From Adiantum capillus-veneris (Eukaryota; Streptophyta; Polypodiopsida; Polypodiales; Pteridaceae), in the NCBI GenBank assembly GCA_014529385.2, contig CM043963.1, positions 2,300,001 to 2,364,000 on the forward strand: a stretch of 64,000 nucleotides of DNA. Reading direction: 5' to 3'. The notes under the pieces are model-generated. The model was not told where the DNA came from. It did not search any database and worked only from the letters and a program-made list of their open reading frames with translations. The translations under genes were made by a program, and so were the position numbers. Shown in pieces: positions 22,813-33,386 of the stretch. Each line of letters begins with the position of its first letter. Within the stretch, counting starts at the first letter, position 1.

Positions 22813-23113
22813 CTTGAAGCACTAAGACAAAATAGCTGCAATCTGCAAAAACCTGCAAATCTGCTGAACCTGCTATCGTGGTTCCTGTAACGCTTTCTAC
22901 ACTCAACGAGTGTCCACAATCAAGCGTACATACAACCACTGTACTTGTACAGTAAATCTCTGTATACTGCACTTTGGAGACCTGTTCAGAAACTTGTGCG
23001 AAAAACCCCTAAAAAATTTTTCGCTGCGCGAGGCGCCTTCGGCATCTGGTCGTGGATTGCGAACGAAGGGATTGTGATGCTCTTGCTCTCTTAGCCTCTC
23101 TTGCCTGCACCAG

Positions 23114-23125
23114 GCTCTGATACCA
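23114..23125 (-). other. Primer-binding site of copia 1 (initiator tRNA-Met)
   Basis: On the - strand TGGTATCAGAGC starts immediately after the 5' LTR. It is complementary to the 3' end of plant initiator tRNA-Met. Confidence 0.9.
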
Positions 23126-23443
23126 TGTAAAGAATGAGGATGCAAGAGAGCTACACAAGACAAGCACAAAGCACACAGAGATGGAAAGCTTCTTCTTCTT
23201 CTTCACAAAAAAGAGAGTACAAAATGACTAAGTGCTAAAGCTGAAAAGTAGCACATATGTACATGCGGTCACTAAGTGTGAACTCGCTAGAAGCGTACTA
23301 GGCTGGCACTATAAGTGTAGTCCAGCTGTAGAATCACTGGCAGAGATCCTCCGTGTCGATCACCTAACGCGCCAGTGAGTAAATGCCGTAAGCGGCCAAG
23401 ACCCGTAGTGGATGCCAGCTCAAGGTGTAGAGCTCGACATCTC

Positions 23444-23447
<4 letters not shown>
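23126..23447 (-). repeat. 5' LTR of copia 1
   Basis: The partner of 18169-18490, it is the upstream LTR on the - strand and abuts the primer-binding site. Flanking DNA on its far side is GA microsatellite. Confidence 0.95.
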
Positions 23448-23478
<31 letters not shown>

Positions 23479-23699
23479 TATAAATGGAGAGAATGAGGGA
23501 TAGATAAAGAGTGAGAGGGAGAGAGTAAGAGGGGAAAGAGGGAGGGAGAGGGGGAGAGATATAGCAAGAGGGGGGGAGAGAGAGAGAGAGAGAGGGAGAG
23601 AGAGGGAATGAGAGGAATAGAGAGAGAGAGAGGGAATGAGAGGAATAGAGAGAGATAGGGAAAGAGAGAGAGTAGATAGAGAGGGAGAGAAATAGGGAA

Positions 23700-23738
<39 letters not shown>

Positions 23739-23774
23739 TAGGGAAAGAGAGAGAGTAGATAGAAAAGGAGACAA

Positions 23775-23805
<31 letters not shown>

Positions 23806-23903
23806 AAATAGAGAGAGGGAAAGAGAAGAATAGAGAGAGAGATAGGGAAAGAGGGAAAGAGAGAGAGATAGGGGGAGAGAGAGAGAGAGAGAGAGAGAAA
23901 GAA
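23448..23903. repeat. GA-rich tract split by copia 1
   Basis: About 455 bp of imperfect GA repeats continue the GA sequence at 18151-18168 once copia 1 is removed. It resembles the LINE tails but no LINE 3' UTR follows at 23904. It is either an orphan tail or the original microsatellite into which copy H inserted. Confidence 0.8.
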
Positions 23904-23919
23904 GTTAAGGAGACTACAC

Positions 23920-25136
23920 CATGGGGGAGTCAGAGAGGGACTCCTTACCTACAGAGCCTCGCACCGATGGCACCTCAGTCTATGGCCCCTTCTTATCATT
24001 CTACTCCCCTTCCATCACAGGGTCCTACTCTCCTTCCATCGCAGGGTCCCACTCCCATCGCATCACAGTGTCCTATGTCACTCCATTCCACTCCTGCTTC
24101 ACAAGAACACCGTTGACGAACTTTCTCTAGTAGCACGGGTCGACGCTCGTCTCAGGACAGCGAGCGCCGTGAGAGACTAAGCGGCGACGGATCTTGTGGT
24201 TATGCCTGTTTTAATAGTGGCGGGGGAACGGCATCTCCACTTTCAGAGCATGCCGCCCCTGATGCATAGGATGAGGATATTGACGCACCCGTACCAGACA
24301 CGCATGGGTGCAACTATAATGTTAAATATGGCGGAGAGGTGGACTTTGGCATAGCATAGGACAGAGCATTTCAACGCCATGTACAAATTCTTATATATTC
24401 AATGTATAAGAACTGTTTTATAAAGTTTAGAGACCAACTTCCTGATCATGCACGGTAAATTGAGGACGCTTTGTTAGCTAGATTTCCAAATGCCTCCAAT
24501 CAACATTTTTCACAATAATAGTTGGAGGGCTACTTAAAGACATTTCTGAAAAACAAGCAGTCCAGTGTGTGGTGCGTAGCAGCTAACTAGGTCAGAGATC
24601 CATACAGGAGTTACCGCGGTGGCAACATGACAAACGCGGAGTGGGAGTGGGCAATTCAAGAAAAGAGCGATCAAGCTACGACGGGCTCATCATACAGACA
24701 ACAATACGATGCTCACGCAAGACAAACTCCCATGTACTATAGCTCAAGAGGCAAGGGATCTTAGAAGGATAAATATGTAAGATTGATTAAATTATAACGT
24801 CAATCTGTGATGATAAAGATTGTAGTTGATGATTTCGTATTGTTAATGCTAACTTAGGAAAAATATCACTCTCTCTTGACCAACAAAAGAGATGGTTGAG
24901 TATCGAGAGCGACATACAGAATTTGATACTTGGCGATGGTTGTTCGAAAACAACCACATCTCTCGCAAGCAATGTGACGCGGCAGTTGGATCACTACAAG
25001 CGGTAAGTTTAAATAAATAATTTTGTATCAATTGTTTAGAGCTGTTGATAATTGTTTAATTTGGTTTGGGTTTATGTAGAGTCAAAGTGATCAAACATAC
25101 GTGCCTCTAAACGACAACGAGATAGAGGAGGATTAG
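23920..25136 (+). pseudogene. Decayed spliced gene in the CACTA-like element
   Basis: One frame is readable from about 24260 to 24776 despite several TAA/TAG codons: EDALLARFPNASNQHF, then WEWAIQEKSDQATTGSSYRQ and HARQTPMYYSSRGKG. It stops at a GTAAG donor (24777). A second exon, 24892-25002 (EYRERHTEFDTWRWLF), ends at GTAAGT. A 77-nt intron ends in TTTATGTAG, and the last exon, 25080-25136 (SQSDQTYVPLNDNEIEED), ends at TAG. All junctions are phase 0. It fits the accessory or transposase genes of En/Spm elements (the TGSS block recalls the HTTGS motif), but I do not recognise it firmly. The region 23920-24260 is too decayed to read. Confidence 0.5.
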
Positions 25137-25339
25137 ATAGAAAAATATTTTGTCCAAACTTTTGTAAAGTCCCAATGTGGCACAGTGTATATACAACTAT
25201 TTACTTTTTATTGTAACTTTTTTAAATAGTTGATCTTCTGCATTTTAAATTGTCAAGGTAAAGTAAATTCAATTTCAATTCTTTGGTATTTTTTATACTC
25301 TTCTAAAAAACAATTGATGTTTCATTGTTTTATGCAGGT

Positions 25340-25391
25340 CAAAAATAAAGGTGTTCATTTTGGGTGGCACAAATGAGCACCTTTATTTTTG
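25340..25391. repeat. Near-perfect hairpin, 21-bp stem
   Basis: CAAAAATAAAGGTG and its exact complement are joined by an inner TCATTT/AAATGA stem with one G-T wobble and a 10-nt loop. It lies between the decayed gene and the subterminal repeats of the CACTA-like element. Confidence 0.7.
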
Positions 25392-25639
25392 AATTGGCAT
25401 GTAGCGGCAATAAGCACGGTAATATCTGCGACAACTGGCGCGGTAATAGCAGCAGATATATTATCGCGCTTATTGCTGAGAAACCACTACCGCGTGCATA
25501 GCCGCGATTATTGCCGTTCCCGCAAATTTTTATCTCTCCTTTTCCCTTTGTTTTTCCGCGGCAATGTTAGCGGTTATAGACAACTCCTCTTATAGTGTTC
25601 GTGGTACATTGCATCCCTCCTCTTTCCTTATTAAACTTG

Positions 25640-26240
25640 TTGAGTAGTTCTTGGGAGATTCTTACAACAAAAGACCGGGCCGAAGAAAGCGAGGTGGGTT
25701 TGGAAAATTTAATTGTCCAAATTTCTTGGATTTTCTCTCATACAATTAGGAGTTTCAAGAATTGAGGGTCGATATAGAACCATTGGTTCCTATGTTGGGA
25801 TGACTTGTTATCTAGGGTGGCTTAGGGTATTGTGGGTAGGCATGCACAAATTATACCGAGGTTTAGCTTTGACCCTACTGAGTAAGTTGGCAAGGAAGCT
25901 AGACATGTCGCATCTATGAACACTAGTCTTGCATGATAGGGGAACTCTTGAGTAATTCTACCACGTGAAGTGACCTTCCATGTCTACGTCCTAAAGCTCT
26001 AGTTGGGATTTTAACAATTCTTTGGCCACCTTTTTTGCCTCCTTGGATGACTTGGTCATGGCCTAGGAATCTATCCTCAATGTGTCTGACCATGTTGAAA
26101 TCTCCAATAAGTATTGTGTCACAGTTGATGTAATGAAGCTCTTCTCAAATAGCCTTTCTATCATTCACAGAGCATGTAGCATAGGCACAAACAAAACTAC
26201 AGAAGATAGGGTTGTTCACAAACACTGCACTATTCACAAA
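25640..26240 (-). pseudogene. Inverted 5' segment of an L1-type LINE (endonuclease)
   Basis: On the - strand the motif TILIGDFNMVRHIEDR (around 26040-26090), preceded by FVCAYATCSVNDR, is the GDFN core of a plant L1-type AP endonuclease. It lies directly left of a + strand RT of the same class with no other DNA between. The sequence further left (to about 25640) is less clear. Tandem TTCACAAACACTGCAC units at 26215-26248 mark the junction zone. Confidence 0.55.
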
Positions 26241-26256
26241 CACTGCACAATAGTGT

Positions 26257-28531
26257 TTGCCAAATTTTCTAAGAGCCTCATCCACCCCCCACGTAAGGGG
26301 GTTCCCTATGACACTCCTCCAGAGCCTCTGGGAAGCTTTGCTTTTGAAATTCAATAGAGAAAAAACAAAGGTGTTTTTGTCAAACAGAGGAAAAAACAAA
26401 TTAAGGAAGCAAGATTGTCTAGCAAGTGAGCAAAAGGGCTTTATAAAGGGGAGATTTATCCTTGATACAATCATCACTTTGTGGGAAACCATTGATTTTT
26501 GAGTTGGATTACATTTTGCTTATGATAGGATGGAATGGGACTTCATTTTCCAATCTTTGCATGACATTGGTTTTGGTAAAAAATTCATTAAGTATGTTCA
26601 TATTTTATTTGGCAATGCTTGTGCCAGGGTATCAATAAATGGTGATCTTTCTGAATGCTTTCCTTTAATGAGATCCATCAGACAGGGATGTCCAATTGAA
26701 CCTATGATGTATGCCATAAGTTCTGACTCTTTGGGTTGGTTGGTTCAATATGAGCTTGAGAGAGGTAATATCAAGGGGATAACCACTAACTCTTTAATGG
26801 CAAATGATAGTGAATCTGTTGAGAATTTTTGGAATTGTCTGGACACCTTCTGCCTGGCTAGTGGTTCACAGATTAATCATACCAAAATTGGGTACAAGTG
26901 TTCCAATGCTCAAATCCCTCAGATCATCTTAGATGCAGGATGTATGCAAACTCAAGTTGGACATATTTTCAGGCTGCTTGGTATCCCTATGGGATTCAAG
27001 GTCACATATGCTCAGAGATGGGATTGGGTGGTTCACAAGTTCAGGCAGAAGATGCAATATTGGCATTTTCATCAGGCCTCTATCTCTTCTAGATCTTTTG
27101 TTTTAAATCATTACTTACTGCCCTCACTTATCTTTTTTCTGTCCTGTTGGCACCCAGCTAAGTATCATATGAAAAAGGTGACCAGTTTGGCTAGAAACTT
27201 TCTATGGGGAGGGGGTGTAGAGCACAAGATATCTAAAGTTTCATGGGAGACTTGTTGTCTTTCTAAAGAGAATTAAAGGGGGATTGGGTATCCTCAATCT
27301 GGAATTTCTGGTTGTCAAGCTAGCAGCAAAGTGGATATGGAGAGCTGCAGAATCTATGGAGTATTGGGCATTGTTGTTGAAGAGAAACATCCACAAATTC
27401 GAACTGAAGCACTACAAAACCTGGAGCAATCTCCATCTCAGAGAAATCTTAATTGCCCCTGTTGAAATTGTGCCTTACAGGTCCAAGTTGGTTTGTAGAA
27501 TGTGGAAAGCATGGAATATTGTCAAAGACATCTGGAATCCCATCCAAGAAATCATGTATAGCTCCTTCTTGCTAGACTCTTTTTGGTTTGGATTTTTTGC
27601 AGGTAAAGTTGATGCTATCTATGGGAGAAGAGGACATAAGTGTTTTAAAGCTGGGATCAAAAGCTGGAATGATTTGGTGGAGCAAGGTAAACTGAAGTCT
27701 CATCTCATCCTTCAAAGAGAATACATGATCTCATGTATAGATGCCAATTGGTGTATACAAAGGGCAAAGTTGTGCATGGCCAAATGCATTGTGCCATCCA
27801 GAGGCTCTCAATCCCACAGAAAGGTGTCACATCTTGCCTCTCTAATGTACAAACATTTTACTACCAAAGGCATTGTGGAGCAGCCCCTCAAGCAAAAGCT
27901 TAACAGAATTTGGAAAAGCACTCTTATGTGGCTCCTCATGCATCAAGGTATATGGACAACAAAAAGAGCTCTAAAGGCTGGACTGGAAAATGAAAATTGT
28001 AACAGATGTAAAGAAGCTATTGAGGATTGCAATCATCTTTTGTTCAATTGTAAAGACAATAGAAAAATCCTAAAACTAGTTCAGATAGTTATCTCCCGCT
28101 TCTCTCTCAATGTTTTGGATTATAAGGACCTCCTATTAGGGAATTGCAAAGGCATGGATATTCGCATATGGAACAAGTGGAGAGGGGATGTCCTATGGCA
28201 TATATGGCTTAAGAGGAATGCCTCTGTCTTCACACCCATTTTCCTATCCCTTGTCTGTCCTCAAAAGGAGCCTCTTGTCTTCAGCCAATCAGCTCTGTAA
28301 AAAGGCCTCATTTCTGTTATGTGAGACTGAATCTATCACCACCCTCCAAAAATGTGTAAGATGGCAAAAATGGAGGATTGTTATGCCTACGATCTACCAA
28401 GCCTCTAGATTCATTATGATGGAAGTTGTGGCTTGATTTGCTGATTTGGGCTAACCCACCCCTTACCTGTGGGTTCCTTCTATCTTTTTTTTGCATCTAT
28501 TAATCAATTTCTACTTTCCACAAAAAAAAAA
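26257..28531 (+). pseudogene. L1-type LINE ORF2, RT to zf-RVT part, with poly(A)
   Basis: The + strand RT begins at EQKGFIKGRFILDTI, hits a stop (26501), and resumes with FAYDRMEWDF, RSIRQGCPIEPMMYAI and a region where the catalytic F/YADD is expected but MANDS is seen, apparently with some residues deleted. A stop near 27275 is followed by 338 more codons (27284-28300) carrying the linker and a zf-RVT-like C-terminus (CNRCKEAIEDCNHLLFNC). A 10-nt poly(A) at 28522-28531 ends the element. Loss of the active-site Asp and the stops make it dead. Confidence 0.8.
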
Positions 28532-29248
28532 GATTGTCAGCTAGCAAGGGGAGACACCACAACTTAATAATAAACACAAATGGTCATTTGTGTGTGTGTC
28601 AACAAGCCCAAAGATTTTTTTGAAGGATCAATAGTGTGAAGTAAAAGGTGCAGGGGCATTTGAGAAACAAGATGATGAGACAAGCTTGCGAGACATGACC
28701 TTGAATGGTGTACCAAGAAGAATCATTGCAAAACAATGTTGCAAAACAATAAAGGTATTGGATCTTTCTTTGAGCAAGCGAGCAGTGCTCAAAAAATCTA
28801 GGTTCAGTGTATTCCAGCATGCAAAATTTTGAGATTTACCTTTAAATTTTATATTTGAAGGTGAGAAAACCTACAAAATTTTGAGAAATTTAGACTGATT
28901 TAGTGTAAAAACCTTCAAGTTTAATAAGATTAGTGTAAAACCTTCAAATTTGGTCAATTAACTTCTACTATTTCTCGTCTGTAGGTTTGCCAAAGTTTTT
29001 GGGAGAAAGTTGGCACTGAGGACTCAGGAGTCGAGGACTCTATGCAGAATTCCAATTTCCAAAGTGTGGAGAATCTATAGGGGCAACTTTTTTTGCAGGG
29101 GGTATAGCAACTAGACCTGTTGATGAGTGAATCAATGATTATGCGACGTGGACTGGATTCTTGGCTTTGGATGGAAGGCACCCCGTGACCTGTCCGACGT
29201 TGACTTGGAGCATTTGTAGGCGTGCGGGCTCTTTGTATTGTGTCACGT
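28532..29248. other. Unassigned AT-rich DNA
   Basis: No coding, LTR or repeat structure is recognised. It contains a local direct repeat of TTTAGTGTAAAACCTTCAA near 28898 and 28930. Confidence 0.4.
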
Positions 29249-29250
29249 GT

Positions 29251-29331
<81 letters not shown>
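29249..29331. repeat. (GT)n(GA)n compound microsatellite
   Basis: About 40 bp of GT followed by about 35 bp of GA. A shorter GA run lies at 29437-29457. No family hairpin or 3' UTR is next to it. Confidence 0.9.
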
Positions 29332-29457
29332 CAGTGAGCACTAACACTGAACAGCGACCTGAGGCAGAGAGAAAGGCTGGGTAAACACTACACGAAACCG
29401 CAGCTTTCATTCTTTTTTAGATGGAGATTGCCGCGCATGAGAGAGAGAGAGAGAGAG

Positions 29458-30261
29458 AACCCCCTGGACCCTTACTCTTTCGGTCCAAAGATTGCGTTGC
29501 AAGCAATACCTTTATTATACAAGAAAGCGGCTGTAGACTGTAGTGGGCAGTGCCCACAGCTGGCCATGGAGGTCGAGGATGAGACTAAGTGAGTAGCTAC
29601 TTAGTACTGGCTAGCGCAGTAGCCTCTGACGGCGTACTATGCACAGCTCTCTCCCTTTAGTCACATATATGATATAGGCTATGTAATCTTTCATCTCCCT
29701 TGTCAAGCTACTCTCACTCTCCCGCTATCTTTGTACTCATTTTTGACTCCTGACTCCTGAGCTTGTGCGTATGTGAGCACTGAGCTCCTCTCTTTTCTCA
29801 TAAGTGCCACATCTCTTTCTGTCATAAGGTGCACGTTTGTAAGCCTTTCTCTTCATAAATAAAGAAAAGCTCTGGATGACTCTAGTCTCTGGGATTAGTG
29901 CGATACCTCATTTCTCATCATGGTGTTGCTCAAATCATATGCTCAAAGGGTTTTTCTCCAATCTCCACAAAGACCAACCACCGACTAATACAATCACATC
30001 ACCCTAACTCTCTATTTTATTTCACTTGTAAACAAATTAACGATGCCGCATAGTTTTCGTTTTTAGAGTAGAATGCCTGTATTTGCATTGCATTGGAGTG
30101 TATCAAAATACTTTCCAAAGAAACCTTCCTCTAGTCAAAGGAGGCTAATCAAACTCACTTCTTCAGGGCCCTCAAAGTCAAGAGAAGTCGAGGCATTGTC
30201 CACTCGCTCATTGATGAGGAAGCCCAAGGCATTCACTAAGTAAAATTTTCCTATATCACAT
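29458..30261. other. Unassigned, possible solo LTR
   Basis: The stretch 29531-29900 starts TGTAGACTGTAG, contains the inverted repeat GTGGGCA-G-TGCCCAC and an AATAAA near 29860, and ends in CT-rich sequence. This is LTR-like in style, but I find no partner copy, TSD or primer-binding site. The rest (29900-30261) shows nothing recognisable. Confidence 0.25.
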
Positions 30262-30540
30262 GTGTTCACCAAAATGGATTTTAATTACCCCTTATACCCC
30301 TCTTGTACACATGAATCTATAAATTTACAAGAAATTAAAATCCCTTCTATTGAATGCACGTGCTATGTTACATATACTTTAGTGAACTTACCGGGTGAGG
30401 AAGGAAATGATGTTAAGGACACAGATAAAATGGCTCAGTTAATGCTTAAACACTTGCAACAGATTATATGCCATCCAGAGACCCGCTCCCCAAAAGTGGT
30501 GGAAGCCAGAGCTAATCTGCTCAAAAGTGTAAAAATACGG

Positions 30541-31577
30541 TCTCCCACTTAGACGCCAACCTTTTGGAAAAGGCGTTTGTTGATGAGGAATGCTATTGTA
30601 CGTTGCAATCTTTAGGCAAAGAGAAGTCCCCTAGATGGGACGGTTTGATTACGTAGTTTCTTATTGAATTTTGGGACGATATGAGATCCCCAATCATGTG
30701 AATGGCTAACCAAACCCTGATAAATGGAGTCCTTGACTTAAGCATTAAAAGGGGCCTCGTCAAACCTATACCCCCAAGAAAATTTGTTGCTCCCATCTAA
30801 AACATTGCCCCCCCATTACTATGATGTCAATGGCATATAAAATTGATGCCAAAACCATATCCCTCAGGCTCTCTCCCCTCCTAAACAAGGTCATCACTCC
30901 TTACCAGCATGGATTTATTCAAGATAGGTCAATCTATGATAACATCTCAGAAGCAATGGTTGGCATACACTATGCAACATTCACTAAGCAAGAGTGTGTC
31001 TTGCTGCAGCTTGATCTAGATAAAGTTTAAGACGGGATCATATGGTCGTTCATCAAAGATGTTATGAAATCATTGGGCTTTGGGCCACGGATATGTCGCT
31101 TGGTCCACACCCTTGGTGATGGTAGCCAATCTGAGCTCCTCTTTAACGAGAGAGATTGTGGAGTATTCAAGGTCAAAAGATCAATCAATCAGGGTTGCCC
31201 ACTGTCCCTCTATTGTTTGACATCATTAGATCTGATCCTTTGGTAACATTGATCTAAGAAAGTGCTGCTAAAGGAGAGGTTTAAGGGTTGACTATGCATA
31301 GCAACGACCAATTTCTTGTGAAGCTCTTTGCCGATGAATCCCTTTTATTTCTCAAAGCTTTCCCTCAAGTGATTAGGAAGGCTCACAAGATTGTGCAAAT
31401 GTTTTCCATTGCATCAACATCGAAGTGTAGCATTGAAAAATCTAGATTGATCTCACCCTCAAAAAAAGACTCGTTTGATCTGTCAATATGGGCCGGGGAG
31501 ATTGTGTCAAAAGGGAAGGTATTCCGGCACCTAGGGGCCCCTTTGAGGGTGGATGTTACACAGAAGCGAAGATTCTT
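30541..31577 (+). pseudogene. L1-type LINE relic 2, first half (RT)
   Basis: The readable blocks are SLGKEKSPRWDGL (the usual KSPGPDG motif), then 30821-31030 with YKIDAKTISLRLSPLLNKV and HGFIQDRSIYDNI, a stop, GFGPRICRLVHTL and INQGCPLS. The catalytic loop LFADES (31321) has Glu where the second Asp belongs. The block ends at HLGAPLRVDVTQKRRF, where it is cut by an insertion at 31577. Its frame resumes at 33387. An unrecognised 96-codon frame (30262-30552) lies just upstream. Confidence 0.8.
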
Positions 31578-31679
31578 GTCATAAAATATAATATCTAACT
31601 TTACCAAATGATTTTCTCATATTAAACTGATCATTTAGTGTGGGAGAATAAACGGGAACAAGAGTTAGAATAGAGACAT

Positions 31680-31875
31680 GTGCTTCTACACCTATCTCAA
31701 CACGGGACCAAAAGGAGAGATGGTTGCATCTCAATAGGGGTCCAAAAGAAGATGGTCTATCAAATATCAATGTGCAATAAGTGCTTCTAGACTTACCTCA
31801 GCAGGGGACTTAGAGGAGAGATGGTTACATCTCAATAAGGATCCAAAAGGAGGCAGTCTATCAAAGAGCAATGTG
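31680..31875. repeat. Tandem pair, 101-bp period
   Basis: Two imperfect copies start TGCTTCTA at 31681 and 31782. They share GGAGAGATGGTT.CATCTCAATA and TCTATCAAA...CAATGTGCA. They belong to the 1.8-kb insertion. Confidence 0.7.
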
Positions 31876-31989
31876 CATCTAATTGAGCTTAAAAGACCTT
31901 AGGGTTAGCTTCATTAAAGACCTCCAATGGTTAGTGTTAAAAGTCCTTTGACCTTAGGCAAGCTAGGGCTGAGCTTGAGGTGGGAACCT

Positions 31990-32285
31990 CACCTAAGCTT
32001 GAGGTGCTTGTCGTGCTTGCTGACTAAGGTGCTTGAGGTGCTTGTCATGGTGATGACTAAGGTACTTGAGGTACTTGTCATACTTAATGGGGGGTAAGGT
32101 TCTTGAGGTGCTTGTCATACTTAATGGGGGGTAAGGTGCTTGAGTCAAAAAGAGACCCTACAAACTTAATGAGGAAGGTGCTTAAGAAGCTTCCCATACA
32201 TGGGGGGGTAAGGTGCTTGAGTCAAAAAGAGACCCTACAAACTTAATGAGGAAGGTGCTTGAGAAGCTTCGTATGCATGAAAGTC
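31990..32285. repeat. Minisatellite of AAGGTGCTTGAGGTGCTTGTC-like units
   Basis: Short GGTGCTTGAG units pass into longer ones. A 77-bp unit beginning GTAAGGTGCTTGAGTC is present twice (32131 and 32208). It belongs to the 1.8-kb insertion. Confidence 0.75.
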
Positions 32286-33182
32286 CCAAAGTTTGGGGAA
32301 TCTTTTACTTAACTTTCCACTCACCCAAAGGGCACCCCTTTTTCAAAGGGCACATGGAACGCATGTCAGACTCTCCCTATGCTTAACCACATGGTGTGCT
32401 TGAATGCTATTGGTTGGGCTAAAGAGGGGTCCAATGAGCTTCTAGTTCCATCCAACAAATATCTAGATATTTTCAAGCTCTCTCTCTCTCTAAGGGGTAA
32501 GGAGGACACTTGTCAAAAGACTACCCATGTACTTGAATGCATGCAGCATGTGATTGGCTAGAGGGAGAGGGGTCCAATGAGCTTGCAGTATGTGGAAAAG
32601 TTACAATTCGCCCCAAGAAAGCAAGGGGGGTGCTAGGGGGATATACACCACACACACACTCATTTTGTGGAACCATTCTTACTTGGTGAAAGTTGAGGAA
32701 CTCCACCTCCTTCTCCAAGCTTGTGAGAAGTGAGAGCCTACACCAACACTCTTGGCTATGGAATGCAAATCCAACCAAGAGCCATGCTTCAATGCTTAAT
32801 CTTGTCATCTTCTCCATCTTCATTACTATGCTATTATGTATGCTAGCAAGAAGAGTGATGATAAGTGAGGAATTATTTCTTTCTCCTATGGGATGTTTCT
32901 TCTTCCTCTTTCCTATCCTCATTCCCCACTAGCTCTCTCCACCTTCGAAGGTGTTTGAGGCCTTGGGACTGAGTCTTGGGATAGTTAACGCTTTCCACAA
33001 ATTTTATGTTATGCTTGTGATGCATGAAGCTTTCCATCTTCATTGTATCACCTAGGTCACAAGGAACACAAAGATTGTATTGTACGAAGTCTCTCTTGAT
33101 GAGAGAAACTATAATACAAATGCCTATTGCAGGGGGGACCGGCTCCGTATGAATCCGGTCCTCAACTATTGTCTTGTTCTCT

Positions 33183-33184
<2 letters not shown>

Positions 33185-33234
<50 letters not shown>
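33185..33234. repeat. (CT)n microsatellite
   Basis: About 50 bp of pure CT within the 1.8-kb insertion, without a LINE 3' UTR beside it. Confidence 0.9.
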
Positions 33235-33235
<1 letters not shown>

Positions 33236-33386
33236 AGTAGTTTTCATGACAAGTTAACTAAGTACCATGTTTATGTTGCTACCATCAATTAAGTTCACCC
33301 GCTATGCTCACAAAGTAATCTCACAAAAGTGCTTCACCTAATTTCCTAATTCCACTACTCTCAAAGTTCAAGGCCATTTCCATTAC

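Larger units (their letters stand above)
18169..23447 (-). mobile_element. Ty1/copia LTR retrotransposon 1, recent insertion
   Basis: Two 322-bp LTRs (TG...CA) flank about 4.6 kb. They differ at only three sites that I can see (near 18251/23208, 18398/23355 and 18483/23440), so the insertion is young. The 5-bp flanks are AGAGA on both sides, but the target is a GA microsatellite, so that match is weak evidence. A primer-binding site for initiator tRNA-Met and a polypurine tract lie at the expected borders. One long frame, 22812 to 18463, encodes gag-PR-IN-RT-RNase H and is interrupted by two TAG codons. The order PR-IN-RT-RH is diagnostic of copia. Confidence 0.95.
23904..25597 (+). mobile_element. 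3' part of a CACTA-like (En/Spm) DNA transposon
   Basis: The right end reads ...CAACTCCTCTTATAGTG at 25597, so on the - strand it begins CACTATAAGAGGAG, a CACTA-type terminus. Inside it lie closely spaced subterminal repeats around GCAATAAGC/CGGTAATA (25405-25520), including inverted copies at about 25410 and 25457, and a 52-nt hairpin at 25340-25391. A decayed spliced gene precedes them. The matching left terminus is not in the window: the element meets the GA tract at 23903. The superfamily call rests on the terminus and subterminal layout. Confidence 0.6.
31578..33386. mobile_element. 1.8-kb non-coding insertion in LINE relic 2
   Basis: The LINE reading frame stops at AGATTCTT (31570-31577) and resumes at an identical AGATTCTT (33387-33394), so 1809 bp were inserted with an 8-bp target duplication. 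The ends (GTCATAAAAT... and ...CCATTTCCATTAC) show at best weak inverted similarity. An 8-bp TSD fits hAT-type DNA transposons but does not prove one. The content is non-coding: a 101-bp tandem pair, a minisatellite and a (CT)n tract. Confidence 0.65.

Noticed and set aside
18164-23452. AGAGA as firm target duplication of copia 1
   Set aside because: Any 5-mer would match in a GA microsatellite, so the duplication is uninformative. The LTR, PBS and PPT carry the call.
26145-26492. Independent - strand gene
   Set aside because: Its first part is antisense to the L1 RT segment, and only the last part has the inverted endonuclease motif.
31990-32285. CRISPR-like array
   Set aside because: Repeat units are directly adjacent or merge into longer periods, without unique spacers of constant size, and the DNA is eukaryotic.
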